From Microbaculum sp051390635 (GTDB taxonomy: Bacteria > Pseudomonadota > Alphaproteobacteria > Rhizobiales > Tepidamorphaceae), in NCBI RefSeq assembly GCF_051390635.1, contig NZ_JBPODT010000001.1, forward strand, positions 186,001 through 250,000: DNA of 64,000 nucleotides, given 5' to 3'. This document shows positions 44,701 through 55,540 of this stretch, piece by piece (position 1 is the first letter of the stretch; every line of letters starts with the position of its first letter). The notes under the pieces are model-generated. The model made no database searches, had not been told where the DNA came from, and saw only the letters and a program-made list of their open reading frames with translations. Made by a program: the position numbers and the translations under genes.

Positions 44701-45997
44701 CGATTGCTTCCTGCACGACAGGGACCGGCTGCGCCACGACGAGGCCCTGTCGATCCTGCGCGAGCGCATGAGGCCGGTCACGGCCCCCGAACCGGTTTCG
44801 CTCGCCAGCGCGCTCGGCCGCATCTGCGCCGAGGCCGTCGCCGCGCCGCGCCCGGTCCCCGGCGCCGACAATTCCGCCGTCGACGGCTATGCCTTCGCCC
44901 ATTCCGACTACGAGGCGACGGGCGGCTTCTTTCCGATATCGACGCGCATCGCCGCCGGCCATCCCGCCGACAGCCCCCTGCCCGTCGGGTCGGCCGCGCG
45001 CATCTTCACCGGCGCGGTGATGCCGCCGCGCGCCGATACCATCGCCATGCAGGAGGACTGCGAGCCGCACGAACAGGACGGCCGGGATTTCGTGGTGATC
45101 CCGCCCGGCCTGAAGCCCGGCGCCAACCGCCGCAGGGCCGGCGAGGACCTCCGGGCCGGCGACGTGCTGGTCGCGGCCGGAGCCATTCTCAGGCCGCAGG
45201 AGATCGGTGCGATCGCCTCCACCGGCGCCGGTGCGGTTTCCTGTTTCGCGCCGCTGAAGGTGGCGATCCTGTCGACCGGGGACGAGATCCTGGAGGCCGG
45301 CGCGGCGTTTCGCGAGGGGGCCGTCTACGATTCCAACCGGCCGCTCTTGTCGGCGCTGCTGTCCACCCTGCCGGTCGCGGTGAGCGATCTCGGCGTCCTG
45401 CCCGACAAGGCCGGGACCGTGCGCACGGCGCTGACCGACGCCGCGGCCAGCCACGACGTGATACTGACCACCGGCGGCGCGAGCCGGGGCGAGGAGGATC
45501 ACGTCATCGCCACCCTGAGCGAGCTCGGCCACCGCCACATGTGGCAGCTCGCCATCAAGCCGGGCCGGCCGATGGCGATGGGCCAGATCGGCGATTGCGT
45601 GGTGCTCGGCCTGCCCGGCAATCCGGTCGCCGCCTTCGTCTGCTTCGTGCTCTACGTGCGCCAGGCGCTGCTCGCGCTCGGCGGTGCGACATGGCGCGAG
45701 CCCAGGCGGGTCGTGCTGGAAGCCGATTTCGAGATCGCCGACAAGAAGCCGGATCGGCGCGAATTCCTGCGAGGCTTGATGATCGACGATCCCGCCGGAA
45801 GCCCCAACGGAGGCTCAGGCTATGGAACGGGCGGCGTCCGGCGCGTGGCCAAGTATCCGCGCGACGGATCGGGCCTGATCACCTCGCTGCGCGAGGCCGA
45901 CGGGCTGATCGAGATCCCCGAGGACGTCACCGCCGTCAAGCGCGGCGATCGCGTCCGCTTCCTGCCCTTCGGCGAGGCCGGCCTGCCGCCGCGCTGA
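44678..45997 (+). CDS. moeA: Molybdopterin molybdenumtransferase MoeA
   Basis: MoeA inserts molybdate into adenylated molybdopterin. Conserved blocks in this 439-residue protein are PGADNSAVDGYAF, FTGAVMPPRADTIAMQEDCE, ILSTGDEI, TTGGASRGEEDHV, IKPGRPMAMG and LGLPGNPVAAFVCF. The ATG at 44678 lies within mobB and gives the usual MPPRKLLDDC-type N-terminus; a much longer open frame upstream is mobB read in another frame. It is the last gene of fdhD-mobA-mobB-moeA and converges on the membrane-protein gene 12 bp further. Confidence 0.95.
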   Translation: MPPRKLLDDCFLHDRDRLRHDEALSILRERMRPVTAPEPVSLASALGRICAEAVAAPRPVPGADNSAVDGYAFAHSDYEATGGFFPISTRIAAGHPADSPLPVGSAARIFTGAVMPPRADTIAMQEDCEPHEQDGRDFVVIPPGLKPGANRRRAGEDLRAGDVLVAAGAILRPQEIGAIASTGAGAVSCFAPLKVAILSTGDEILEAGAAFREGAVYDSNRPLLSALLSTLPVAVSDLGVLPDKAGTVRTALTDAAASHDVILTTGGASRGEEDHVIATLSELGHRHMWQLAIKPGRPMAMGQIGDCVVLGLPGNPVAAFVCFVLYVRQALLALGGATWREPRRVVLEADFEIADKKPDRREFLRGLMIDDPAGSPNGGSGYGTGGVRRVAKYPRDGSGLITSLREADGLIEIPEDVTAVKRGDRVRFLPFGEAGLPPR

Positions 45998-46009
45998 GCC
46001 GTCCGCCCC

Positions 46010-46885
46010 TTACGTCTTGCGGGTAAACGCGCCCTCGAGCAGCGAGCGGTCGAAGCCGCGCATGGTCGTGCCGCCGTCGGCATAGAGGTAGAGCGCCGCC
46101 GAGTAGACCCCGCCGAGCGCCGCCGCGAAGATGGTGATGGCGGCCAGCGCCAGCACCGTAATCCCGGCGACGACGATGGCGGCGGGCGCCATGCCCGGCT
46201 GGGCGAACAGGTACTGCATGGCGCCGAAGCCGATGAACGCGACCGGCATCACGACGACGGTGACCGCCAGCCCGATGCCGCCATTGCCGATGAGGTTCTC
46301 GCCCCAGGTCTTGCGCAGAAGCGAGGCGCTTTCCTTCACCGCCTGGATGGGGCCGACGCCATGCGCCGCGATGATCGGCACCACCAGGAAGGTCGATACC
46401 GTCCAGGCGAGGCCGAACACGGCTTCGACGATCCGGCCGAGGAAGCCGAACCGTTCCGCGATCATCCGCAGGAGCACGCCGACGGTCGCCGAGACCGCCG
46501 CGTAGCCGGCGATCTGGCCGATCCGTGCGGTCGCGATCGCCAGCGCGTCGCCAAGCGTCGGATTGTGCCCGCCAAGCCGCAGCAGCGCCGCCCCGACGAG
46601 CGCGGTGTTGAAGAAGAAGACGACGAAATATTGGACGATATAGAACAGGAAGACGGCGACGTAGATCTCGGCGGTCATACCGGCCCCCGGCATGCCGCCA
46701 TCCTGGCTTTCCCGGGCGATCGCCTCCAGCGCCCCGGTCAGGTAGGCAGGCAGCAGGAAGGCCGCCATCACCATCAGCGAGCAGAGGCCCGAGATCACCG
46801 GCAGGATCAGAAGCTCCTTGTCGTCGCGCAAAACCGCCGCGCTCGCCTGGACGAGGTCCCAGCTTCTGGCAAGGCGTTCGAACAT
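46010..46885 (-). CDS. DUF6159 family integral membrane protein
   Basis: This 291-residue polytopic membrane protein has about six hydrophobic helices (for example LPVISGLCSLMVMAAFLLPA, AEIYVAVFLFYIVQYFVVFF and AIVVAGITVLALAAITIFAA). It fits the DUF6159 family, recognisable by the N-terminal WDLVQASAAVLRDDKELLIL and by FLVVPIIAAHGVGPIQAVKE with SASLLRKTWGENL. The function is unknown. GGGGAA lies five bases upstream of the ATG. Single-gene unit on the minus strand. Confidence 0.82.
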   Translation of the reverse strand: MFERLARSWDLVQASAAVLRDDKELLILPVISGLCSLMVMAAFLLPAYLTGALEAIARESQDGGMPGAGMTAEIYVAVFLFYIVQYFVVFFFNTALVGAALLRLGGHNPTLGDALAIATARIGQIAGYAAVSATVGVLLRMIAERFGFLGRIVEAVFGLAWTVSTFLVVPIIAAHGVGPIQAVKESASLLRKTWGENLIGNGGIGLAVTVVVMPVAFIGFGAMQYLFAQPGMAPAAIVVAGITVLALAAITIFAAALGGVYSAALYLYADGGTTMRGFDRSLLEGAFTRKT

Positions 46886-47017
46886 GGCGGTTCCCCGTGG
46901 CGCGATGGCAGGCGGCGCGGATGCCGCGATATCGCCGGCGACCCTAGGGCAAGCCGTTTAAGAAAACGCCAACCGGCAGGGAAACGCCCGTTTCGGCCCT
47001 GACGGCGGGACCGGCGG

Positions 47018-48601
47018 TCAGCCTCGTGCCGTGGCGCCGACCTGAAACATCCGCGCCAGCAATCGCTCGACGATGGTCGCCATCATGAACGCCGAGCTGG
47101 TGAAGAAGCCCGGCCCCCAGAGCATCATGTTGGCGACATAGATGTTGGTCGCCCCCGTCGCGCGAAAGCTCGCCATGTCGACGTCCGCCCCGGGCAAGGC
47201 GATCCCGTCGCGCGCATAGGGCCGCAAATAGCCCTTCTTCGCCAGCGCGCGGGTAAGGCCGTCCTGCTCGGGGTGGGCGACGTCGCGGTTCACCGCGCCG
47301 ATCGTGTTGACCAGGATGTCGGCGCGCTCCGATCCGAAGTCGTGACGGATCGTGTAGGCGCCGGTGTCATCCAGCCCGACATCGCGCGCACCCTTGAGGA
47401 TGCGAAGGCGCCCGGCCTTCATGAGCGCGAGGATCTTTTCCGCCGTCGGAACCGGACAGGGCGCGGCATAGCACAGCACCGCGGTCTCGACGGCGTCGCG
47501 ATAGGTCCGTTCGTCCTCGGCGGCCAGCAGGCGCTCGGCAAAGAGGTCCCAGAGATCGACCTGCGCGTCGCCAAGGAAATCGACCAGGAAGTTCACTGTA
47601 TCGGAACTATCCGCCAGACGGATGGCGTGCGCCAGGAATTCCGCCGCCCGCGCGGTCAGCGCGTCGGCGTTATCGCAGTCTCGATAGGGATCCATCAGGC
47701 CGGCGGTATCGAGCGTCACGCCGTTGGCCGCGGCATCGTCGATCACCAGGTCGCGCAGTGCCGCCAGATCGAGCTGCCCCGCCCCGGCCAGCGCCCGGAT
47801 GCGCGCCGGCGTGAAGGCGTTTCGGGTGACGGCCCCGCCGTTTCGCGTCTGCGCGCCCTTGAGGCGCCCGCTGCGCGAACACAGCACCGCATGCCTCTGG
47901 TTCGCTCCGGGCACGAATGTCAGCGCGCCGTCGGCGTCGCGCGCGAACCGGCATCCGGTCGACGGCGCGAACAGCCGGTTCAGCACATCGTATGCGCTCA
48001 GCGACGCCCCCATGATGTGCACCGTGGCGTCCGGCGGGATGGCCTCGAAGTCGGCGTTGCCGATATGGCTTGCGAGATAGCGTGCGCCGCCCGCGGGCGG
48101 TGCCGGAAACGGCTGATACTCCACCGCGCGGCCCGTCGTCAGGATGGCGACGTCGGCGACCGTGGTCCCGCCCGCCCAGGTGAGCGTGACGCCGCCGTCG
48201 GTCTCCGTGATATCCGATACCGCGTGGGGGATCAGCTCCACGGCGATCCCCTTGATCGCGGCATTCGTCCGGGTGGCCGCGACCGCGTCCTTGAGGAATT
48301 CGCCGTAGACGGGGCGCGGCAGGTGACCTTTCTCGTCGAGGTCGGGCGCAAGATCGGGCCGCGTCCCGAGCCAGTCGACGAAGGCGCGCCGGTTCGACGC
48401 CACCAGACACATGGTGTCCGTGGTGTTGTTGATCAGGTAGTCGCGGCTTTCGTCCGTGCGGTACGGATAGCCGGGCCCGAAGTCCCCGGTCGCCTCGAAG
48501 ATCGTGATCTTCTCGACGGGATACCGGTCGACCAGCTGGTAGAAGGCGGTCGTGCCGGTGAAGCCGCAGCCGACCAGCGCGATATGGCGTGGCGTGGTCA
48601 T
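47018..48601 (-). CDS. FAD/NAD(P)-binding protein (NAD_binding_9 type)
   Basis: This 527-residue flavoprotein starts at the ATG at 48601, which overlaps the LysE stop as ATGA; the longer open frame to 49159 is LysE read in another frame. The N-terminal Rossmann motif HIALVGCGFTGTTAFYQLV and the following EATGDFGPGYPYRTDESRDY match the NAD_binding_9 (FAD-NAD(P)-binding) family. A second dinucleotide motif is VHIMGASLSAYDVLNRL, and the C-terminal NTIGAVNRDVAHPEQD and TNIYVANMMLWGPGFFTSSA are typical. The substrate is unknown. Coupling to an exporter and an Lrp regulator suggests amino-acid-related oxidation. Confidence 0.82.
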   Translation of the reverse strand: MTTPRHIALVGCGFTGTTAFYQLVDRYPVEKITIFEATGDFGPGYPYRTDESRDYLINNTTDTMCLVASNRRAFVDWLGTRPDLAPDLDEKGHLPRPVYGEFLKDAVAATRTNAAIKGIAVELIPHAVSDITETDGGVTLTWAGGTTVADVAILTTGRAVEYQPFPAPPAGGARYLASHIGNADFEAIPPDATVHIMGASLSAYDVLNRLFAPSTGCRFARDADGALTFVPGANQRHAVLCSRSGRLKGAQTRNGGAVTRNAFTPARIRALAGAGQLDLAALRDLVIDDAAANGVTLDTAGLMDPYRDCDNADALTARAAEFLAHAIRLADSSDTVNFLVDFLGDAQVDLWDLFAERLLAAEDERTYRDAVETAVLCYAAPCPVPTAEKILALMKAGRLRILKGARDVGLDDTGAYTIRHDFGSERADILVNTIGAVNRDVAHPEQDGLTRALAKKGYLRPYARDGIALPGADVDMASFRATGATNIYVANMMLWGPGFFTSSAFMMATIVERLLARMFQVGATARG

Positions 48602-49230
48602 AGTGCCCCCTTCGCGATCCAGAGCCCCCAGATCACCAGCACGAGCCCGGAGACGAGATCGAACCAGCGTGTGACGCGCGGCGTGATCCGCGTCCGGGCG
48701 GCCAGCGCCAGGTGGACCAGGAACAGCCACCACAGCGCCGACCCGATGAATACGCCCGCCACCAGCCAGTAGGGCGCCGAGGGCGAGCCCGCCGAGGACG
48801 AGTCCGCCGCCGACGCGCCGAGACCGGCGATCAGCCCGACAAAGGCCAGAATGGTCATCGGGTTGGAGAGCGTCAGCGCGAACGTGGTGCCGTAGGCGGG
48901 GATCACCGCCCCGCGCGTGGAGACCTCCCGCGCGCTGTCCACCGCCGGGCCTTTCAGGAACCCTCGGATCGACATCGCCCCGAGCAGGGCGATCAGCAGG
49001 CCACCGCCGAGTTGCAGCGGCGTCGCGTAGCTCAGCAGCACGCCGGTCGCCGCGAACCCGGCCGCCACCAGAAGCCCGTAGACGGCATCCGCGGTCGCCG
49101 CGCCGAGGCCGGACGCCAGACCGGCCGCCCGGCCGTCCGTCAGCGTGCGGCGGATGCAAAGCAGTCCGATCGGCCCCACCGGCGCCGCCACGGCGAAGCC
49201 GACGCCGATGCCCTTGAGCAGGATTTCCAT
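48598..49230 (-). CDS. LysE family amino-acid exporter
   Basis: This 210-residue inner-membrane transporter has the LysE/RhtB signature in helix 1 (GIGVGFAVAAPVGPIGLLCI) and in ALTLSNPMTILAFVGLIAGL, with about six hydrophobic segments. These proteins export amino acids; the substrate is not predictable. It follows the Lrp gene by 4 bp and overlaps the next gene by 4 bp. The arrangement of Lrp-type regulator and LysE exporter is a common feedback pair. Confidence 0.92.
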   Translation of the reverse strand: MEILLKGIGVGFAVAAPVGPIGLLCIRRTLTDGRAAGLASGLGAATADAVYGLLVAAGFAATGVLLSYATPLQLGGGLLIALLGAMSIRGFLKGPAVDSAREVSTRGAVIPAYGTTFALTLSNPMTILAFVGLIAGLGASAADSSSAGSPSAPYWLVAGVFIGSALWWLFLVHLALAARTRITPRVTRWFDLVSGLVLVIWGLWIAKGAL

Positions 49231-49234
49231 GTGA

Positions 49235-49699
49235 TCAGCTTTCGAGAGCGTCCGGTGAAATCTTCACCACGGTGGTTTCCTTGAGCGCGTCCAGGGACAC
49301 GATGGTCTCCGTTCTCTGGACGGCGCGCAGCGGTTTCACGCTGCTTTGCAGGAACTGCTGAAGCGCGTTCGTATCCCGGACACGCACCTTCATCAGGTAT
49401 GAGTGCTGGCCACTGATGTGATGCAGCTCCTGCACCTCGGGAAACGCCATGAGCGCGCGACAGGCCTCGGCCTCGCCGTCATAGGCCAGGTCGAGAAACA
49501 CGAACACGCACAGCGCGGCGCCGACTTTCTCGGGGTTCAGAACCCCGCGCCACTCGGTGATCGTGCCGTTCGCCACGAGGCGGCGCACGCGCTCGTTGGC
49601 CGTCGACGTGGACACGCCCACCGCCGAGGCGATGTCGACGCTGGCGGCCCGCCCGTCCGTCTGGAGTATTTCGGCAATCTTGCGGTCGATCTCATCCAT
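49235..49699 (-). CDS. Lrp/AsnC family transcriptional regulator
   Basis: This 154-residue protein has an N-terminal winged helix-turn-helix (MDEIDRKIAEILQTDGRAAS, VSTSTANERVRRLVANGTIT) and a C-terminal RAM ligand-binding domain (VQELHHISGQHSYLMKVRVR). It heads the operon with the LysE exporter and a flavoprotein and probably senses the exported amino acid. The upstream AT-rich region carries a promoter-like element and repeated GATAATT; the predicted transcript begins almost at the ATG. Confidence 0.93.
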   Translation of the reverse strand: MDEIDRKIAEILQTDGRAASVDIASAVGVSTSTANERVRRLVANGTITEWRGVLNPEKVGAALCVFVFLDLAYDGEAEACRALMAFPEVQELHHISGQHSYLMKVRVRDTNALQQFLQSSVKPLRAVQRTETIVSLDALKETTVVKISPDALES

Positions 49700-49706
49700 G
49701 CCGGAT

Positions 49707-49760
49707 AAATTAGCGAATCAATCTTCTTTATCAAGATAATTTCCTGATAATTGAGAAAAA
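49707..49760 (-). promoter_or_regulatory. Promoter and possible Lrp operator of the LysE operon
   Basis: On the minus strand TTGATA (49729-49734) and TAATTT (49707-49712) are separated by 16 bp, like a vegetative promoter. Two direct repeats GATAATT (49735 and 49746, 11 bp apart on the plus strand) lie just upstream. The -10 is so close to the ATG at 49699 that the mRNA would be nearly leaderless. Confidence 0.5.
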
Positions 49761-49974
49761 TTCGGCAACCATCCTAAACGACAGGCAAATCTCCGTAAAA
49801 GCGCCGGGTCGTCGGTTGAGAAGGATACGCGGGACAGGATGGGGCGGGATCAGCACCACGGCCACCGGCAAGGAACGCCGGTGCAAATACCAGACAGCCG
49901 CCCGCGACCCGGAGCCGCTCCCTCCGGAACCGCTGGAAACGGCCGCCAAAGATCAGCCTTCAGAGGAACCCGGC

Positions 49975-50958
49975 TCAGGGCGCCTGGAGCGTGTAGACCC
50001 AGTCGGCGGGAACGAAACGGAACCCGTTGCTGCGCACCACGTGGCCGATGCCCGGATAGGGCAGATGCATGCCGGCAACCATCAACCGGTCGGCCACGGC
50101 CATGTCGAACGCCTTGCGCCGGGTCATGATCGCCTTCTGCGGCGAGGTATCCAGGGCGATCGACCAGTTGGGATGCGGGAATTGCAGCATCGGCGAATGG
50201 ACGATGTCGCCCCAGACGAACAGCGTGTCGTTGCCCGACGACACCATGTAGCCGGTGTGGCCCGGCGTGTGTCCGGGCAGCGCAACCGAGCGGATGCCGG
50301 GGACCACTTCCTCGTCCGGGCCGATCTTGCGGACGGTCTTGGCATAGGGCGTGGCGGCCGCCTGGGCGGCGTGGAAGAACGGCTTGGCGACCTCGGCGGC
50401 GTTGTTGAGATTCTCCGGGCTCATCCAGAAATCCCAATCGTCGCCACAGACGACGAGCTGCGCGTTGGCGAACGCCGCCGCCCCGTTCTTCGTGGCGATC
50501 CCGCCGATATGGTCGGGATGCATGTGCGTGGCGATCACCACGTCGACATTCGCCGGATCGATACCGGCCGCGGCCAGTCCACGCGGCATGTCGCCCATGG
50601 TCGGGCCGAGGAAATCGCGGCCGCCGGCGTCGATGATCGCCAGCGTGTCGCCGGTATTGATCACGAAGCAGTTGACCGAGGCGCGTACGGTGTCGCCGGC
50701 GGGCGCGAAACTCGCGCGCTGCAGCCGCTCCACCTCGTCGGGCGTGGCGTCGGGGAACATGTTCGTCCCCAGGTCGACATAGCCGTCCAGGATCGCGGTG
50801 ACGACGATATCGCCGACGGCGATCCGGTAGATTCCGGGCACCTGCCGGGCCGCCTTGGGCTGGGCGGCCACGCTCCTGCCGGTTCCGAGCGCGGAGCCGG
50901 CAAAGGCTGCGCCCGCGGCGAAACCAGCCTTCAGGAACTGTCGACGGCGAAAATCCAT
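49975..50958 (-). CDS. Tat-exported metallo-beta-lactamase-fold hydrolase
   Basis: This 327-residue periplasmic MBL-fold enzyme has a twin-arginine signal (MDFRRRQFLKAGFAAGAAFA, cleavage near VAAQP). The metal ligands are THMHPDHIGG, a later His in LPGHTPGHTGY and the Asp in FVWGDIVHSP. Many relatives are annotated as quorum-quenching or aryl-type hydrolases, and the substrate is unknown. An earlier Met at 50982 is in frame, but GGGAA and a correct Tat signal favour 50958. The 275 bp to the Lrp gene hold the operon promoter of the latter. Confidence 0.9.
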   Translation of the reverse strand: MDFRRRQFLKAGFAAGAAFAGSALGTGRSVAAQPKAARQVPGIYRIAVGDIVVTAILDGYVDLGTNMFPDATPDEVERLQRASFAPAGDTVRASVNCFVINTGDTLAIIDAGGRDFLGPTMGDMPRGLAAAGIDPANVDVVIATHMHPDHIGGIATKNGAAAFANAQLVVCGDDWDFWMSPENLNNAAEVAKPFFHAAQAAATPYAKTVRKIGPDEEVVPGIRSVALPGHTPGHTGYMVSSGNDTLFVWGDIVHSPMLQFPHPNWSIALDTSPQKAIMTRRKAFDMAVADRLMVAGMHLPYPGIGHVVRSNGFRFVPADWVYTLQAP

Positions 50959-51191
50959 TCCGGAATTCCCAAGAATCCGCATTTTTTGCAGGTGCGAAGC
51001 GACATTAGCACGGCGGCGACGCCGTGTTGAACCGTTACTTTCGATGTTCCATCGAAGGGTTTAGACGGACAGGCCCTGTCGAACCCAACCCTGTTGCGCG
51101 GGCATGAAGAATGATGGGAAGATGAAAGTAACCGCCCGACCCGGCGGATGGACATTACTGGAAACGCATCAACAACCAACAGGGGAACACT

Positions 51192-51965
51192 ATGCGTCAA
51201 TTCCTGCGTATAGCCGTAGCAGCCACGGCACTGGCCTTTGCCGGCGGAGCGGCAGCGAAGGATTGGAGCACGGTCCGTATCGGCACCGAGGGCGCCTATC
51301 CTCCATTCAACTTCTACGACACGAACAACCAGCTTCAGGGCTTCGACATCGAGATCGCCCAGGCGATCTGCGACAAGATGGCGGTGAAGTGCGAATTCGT
51401 CGCACAGGACTGGGACGGCATCATTCCGGCCCTGCTCGCCAACAAGTACGATGCCATCGTCGCCTCGATGTCGATCACCGAGGAACGCAAGAAGCAGGTC
51501 GACTTCACCGACAAGTACTACCACACCCCGGCCCGCTTCATCGCCCGCAAGGAGTCCGCGGTCACCGACACCTCGGCCGAGGCCCTGAAGGGCAAGGCCC
51601 TGGGCGCGCAATCCGCCACCATCCACGCCAACTTCCTCGAGGGCGAGCGCGCGGACTCCGATCTGAAGCTCTACGGCACCCAGGACGAGGCCAACATGGA
51701 CCTCGCCAACGGCCGCCTCGACGCCGTGCTGGCCGACTCTGTGGTCCTGTACGAGTGGCTGGAGAACACCGAGGAAGGCAAGTGCTGCGAGTTCGTCGGC
51801 GAGCCCGAGACCGATCCCGCATACTTCGGCTCTGGCGCCGGCATCGCGCTGCGCAAGGAGGACCAGGACCTCAAGAAGATGATGAACGAGGCCCTGGCCG
51901 CGATCATCGCCGACGGGACCTACGAGAAGATCAACGATAAGTATTTCCCGTTCTCGATCTACTAG
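51192..51965 (+). CDS. Polar amino-acid ABC transporter substrate-binding protein
   Basis: This 257-residue periplasmic binding protein of the Lys/Arg/Orn/His family has a Sec signal (MRQFLRIAVAATALAFAGGA) and the signature GTEGAYPPFNFYDTNNQLQG with FDIEIAQAICDKM and ASMSITEERKKQVDFTDKYY. A Cys pair (CEF, CCEF) may form a disulfide. AGGGGAA precedes the ATG. Two permease genes follow after a hairpin that may lower their expression relative to this gene. Confidence 0.94.
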   Translation: MRQFLRIAVAATALAFAGGAAAKDWSTVRIGTEGAYPPFNFYDTNNQLQGFDIEIAQAICDKMAVKCEFVAQDWDGIIPALLANKYDAIVASMSITEERKKQVDFTDKYYHTPARFIARKESAVTDTSAEALKGKALGAQSATIHANFLEGERADSDLKLYGTQDEANMDLANGRLDAVLADSVVLYEWLENTEEGKCCEFVGEPETDPAYFGSGAGIALRKEDQDLKKMMNEALAAIIADGTYEKINDKYFPFSIY

Positions 51966-51995
51966 GGGCATGATGATCGCCTGAAAATCAGTCCG

Positions 51996-52024
51996 GCCCC
52001 GGCGGCGCCCCGCGTCGCCGGGGC
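51996..52024 (+). terminator. Attenuating hairpin between binding protein and permeases
   Basis: GCCCCGGCG and CGCCGGGGC form a 9-bp stem with an 11-base loop followed by TTGTTC. Such a leaky structure often explains excess binding protein over permease. Confidence 0.6.
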
Positions 52025-52062
52025 TTGTTCGTCCGGGAGGCCACGCGTTTGGTCGGGGGGTG

Positions 52063-52776
52063 ATGACGGACCTTTTTCAGCTTCTTCAACCGGGCCCCGA
52101 GGGATGGGGCGACGAGATCATGGCCGGCGCCTGGCTGACGATCCGGCTGGCGGTCGCCACCCTGCCGTTCGGTCTCGTGATCGGGTTCCTGGTGGCGCTG
52201 GCGCGCAACTCGGACTCGCGCGTCCTTCAGGCCCTCGGCGGCACCTTCACCACCGTATTCCGCGGCCTGCCCGAGCTGCTGACGCTGTTCATCATCTATT
52301 ACGGCGGCCAGATCCTGCTGCAGAAGGTCATCGGCCTGTTCACCGACGCCTATGTCGAGGTGAACGGCTTCGTCGCCGGCATGGTGGCGCTCGGGGTCGT
52401 CTTCGCCGCCTTTTCCAGCGAGGTCTTCCTCGCCGCCCTCCGGGCGATCTCCAAGGGCCAGATCGAGGGCGCCCATGCGCTGGGGCTCAACCGATTCCAG
52501 ACGCTTCGCCTGGTCATTTTCCCGCAGCTGTGGCGCTATGCCCTGCCCGGCATCGCCAATCTGTGGCTGGTGCTGCTTAAGGACACCTCGCTCGTCTCCG
52601 TGATCGCGCTCAACGACCTGCTGCGCATGACCAACGTCGTCGTCGGCGCGACCAAGGAGCCGTTCTTCTTCTACGCCGTCGCCTGTTCCATCTACCTGCT
52701 GTTCTCGATCGTCTCGAGTTTCGGCATCATCTGGATCGAGCGCCGCGCGGCGCGCGGGGAGACGAGAGCGGCATGA
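52063..52776 (+). CDS. Amino-acid ABC transporter permease (HisQ type)
   Basis: This 237-residue inner-membrane permease of the His/Glu/Gln/Arg/opine family has the N-terminal membrane helix AGAWLTIRLAVATLPFGLVI, the FRGLPELLTLFIIYYGG segment and the EAA-like coupling loop AISKGQIEGAHALGLNRFQT, which docks on the ATPase. The ATG at 52063 is preferred over GTG 52060. It overlaps the next permease by 4 bp. The HisP-type ATPase is not nearby. Confidence 0.92.
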   Translation: MTDLFQLLQPGPEGWGDEIMAGAWLTIRLAVATLPFGLVIGFLVALARNSDSRVLQALGGTFTTVFRGLPELLTLFIIYYGGQILLQKVIGLFTDAYVEVNGFVAGMVALGVVFAAFSSEVFLAALRAISKGQIEGAHALGLNRFQTLRLVIFPQLWRYALPGIANLWLVLLKDTSLVSVIALNDLLRMTNVVVGATKEPFFFYAVACSIYLLFSIVSSFGIIWIERRAARGETRAA

Positions 52777-53465
52777 TCGACTTCGACCTCATGGCCCGCT
52801 ACGGCCCGCGCATGCTCGACGGCCTCCTCGTCACGATCGAGCTCGTCGTCATCTCGATCGCGCTCGGCGGCCTCCTCGCCTTTCCCGTCGCGCTCGCCCG
52901 CATCTCGAAATCCCGTGTCCTCAACGCGGCGAGCTTCTGCTACGTCTACTTCTTCCGCGGCACGCCGCTGCTCGCCCAGGTGTTCCTGGTCTACTACGGC
53001 GCCGGACAGTTCCGCCCGTCGCTGGAATCGGTCGGCCTGTGGTGGTTCTTCCGCGATGCCTTCAACTGCGCGATCTTCACCTTCACGCTGAACACCGCCG
53101 CCTATCAGGCCGAGATCCTGCGCGGCGCCATCCTGTCGGTGCCGCGCGGCCAGAGCGAAGCGGCGCTGACCATGGGCATGCGGATGCCGGCCATCTACTG
53201 GAAGGTGATCCTGCCGCAGGCCTACATCGTCGCGCTGCGCCCGCTGGGCAACGAGATCATCCTGATGATCAAGGGATCGGCGATCGCCAGCGTCATCACC
53301 GTCTTCGACCTGATGGGTACCACCCGCCTCGCCTTCGCCCGTTCCTTCGACTTCCAGGTCTACCTGTGGGCGGCGATCCTCTATCTCATCATCGTCGAGA
53401 CGCTGCGCCGGGTCTGGGACAGGCTGGAACGCCGCCTGACGCGCCATCTGCGCATGGCGTCCTGA
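52773..53465 (+). CDS. Amino-acid ABC transporter permease (HisM type)
   Basis: This 230-residue second permease forms the heterodimer with the gene before it, which it overlaps as ATGA. It has YFFRGTPLLAQVFLVYYGAG and the coupling loop SVPRGQSEAALTMGMRMPAI; these permease pairs normally need one ATPase (HisP), which would follow here. Instead adenine deaminase lies on the opposite strand 105 bp on. The transporter must borrow an ATPase from another locus. Confidence 0.92.
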   Translation: MIDFDLMARYGPRMLDGLLVTIELVVISIALGGLLAFPVALARISKSRVLNAASFCYVYFFRGTPLLAQVFLVYYGAGQFRPSLESVGLWWFFRDAFNCAIFTFTLNTAAYQAEILRGAILSVPRGQSEAALTMGMRMPAIYWKVILPQAYIVALRPLGNEIILMIKGSAIASVITVFDLMGTTRLAFARSFDFQVYLWAAILYLIIVETLRRVWDRLERRLTRHLRMAS

Positions 53466-53570
53466 GGCGGCGGCGCCCCGGCCTGATCGTGCCCTCCGCT
53501 TGAATCAACACCTCAGGACCGCGCCGCAAGCGATTCAGCCGCCTCGGGTTTCGCCCTCTCCGAGACGACC

Positions 53571-55379
<1,809 letters not shown>

Positions 55380-55540
55380 GTCGGCCTCCGCATCCGGTTC
55401 CCTCACAATTGTTTTGCCGGACCGATCCTAGTCGAATTGCGCGCGATGCGATAACCAGTTCGGCTATCGCTGACACCAAGGCGCCGATCGGCTACAACGC
55501 GGCGCAACGTATGCATCGCACGGGGACAGGGAGCAACGAC

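Noticed and set aside
47273..48772. A 499-residue plus-strand frame over the flavoprotein gene
   Set aside because: Arg/Gly/Val-rich shadow of a convincingly assigned minus-strand protein.
47018..49159. A single 713-residue fusion of LysE-like and flavoprotein sequences
   Set aside because: The N-terminal part is LysE DNA read in the wrong frame; the two genes overlap by only 4 bp.
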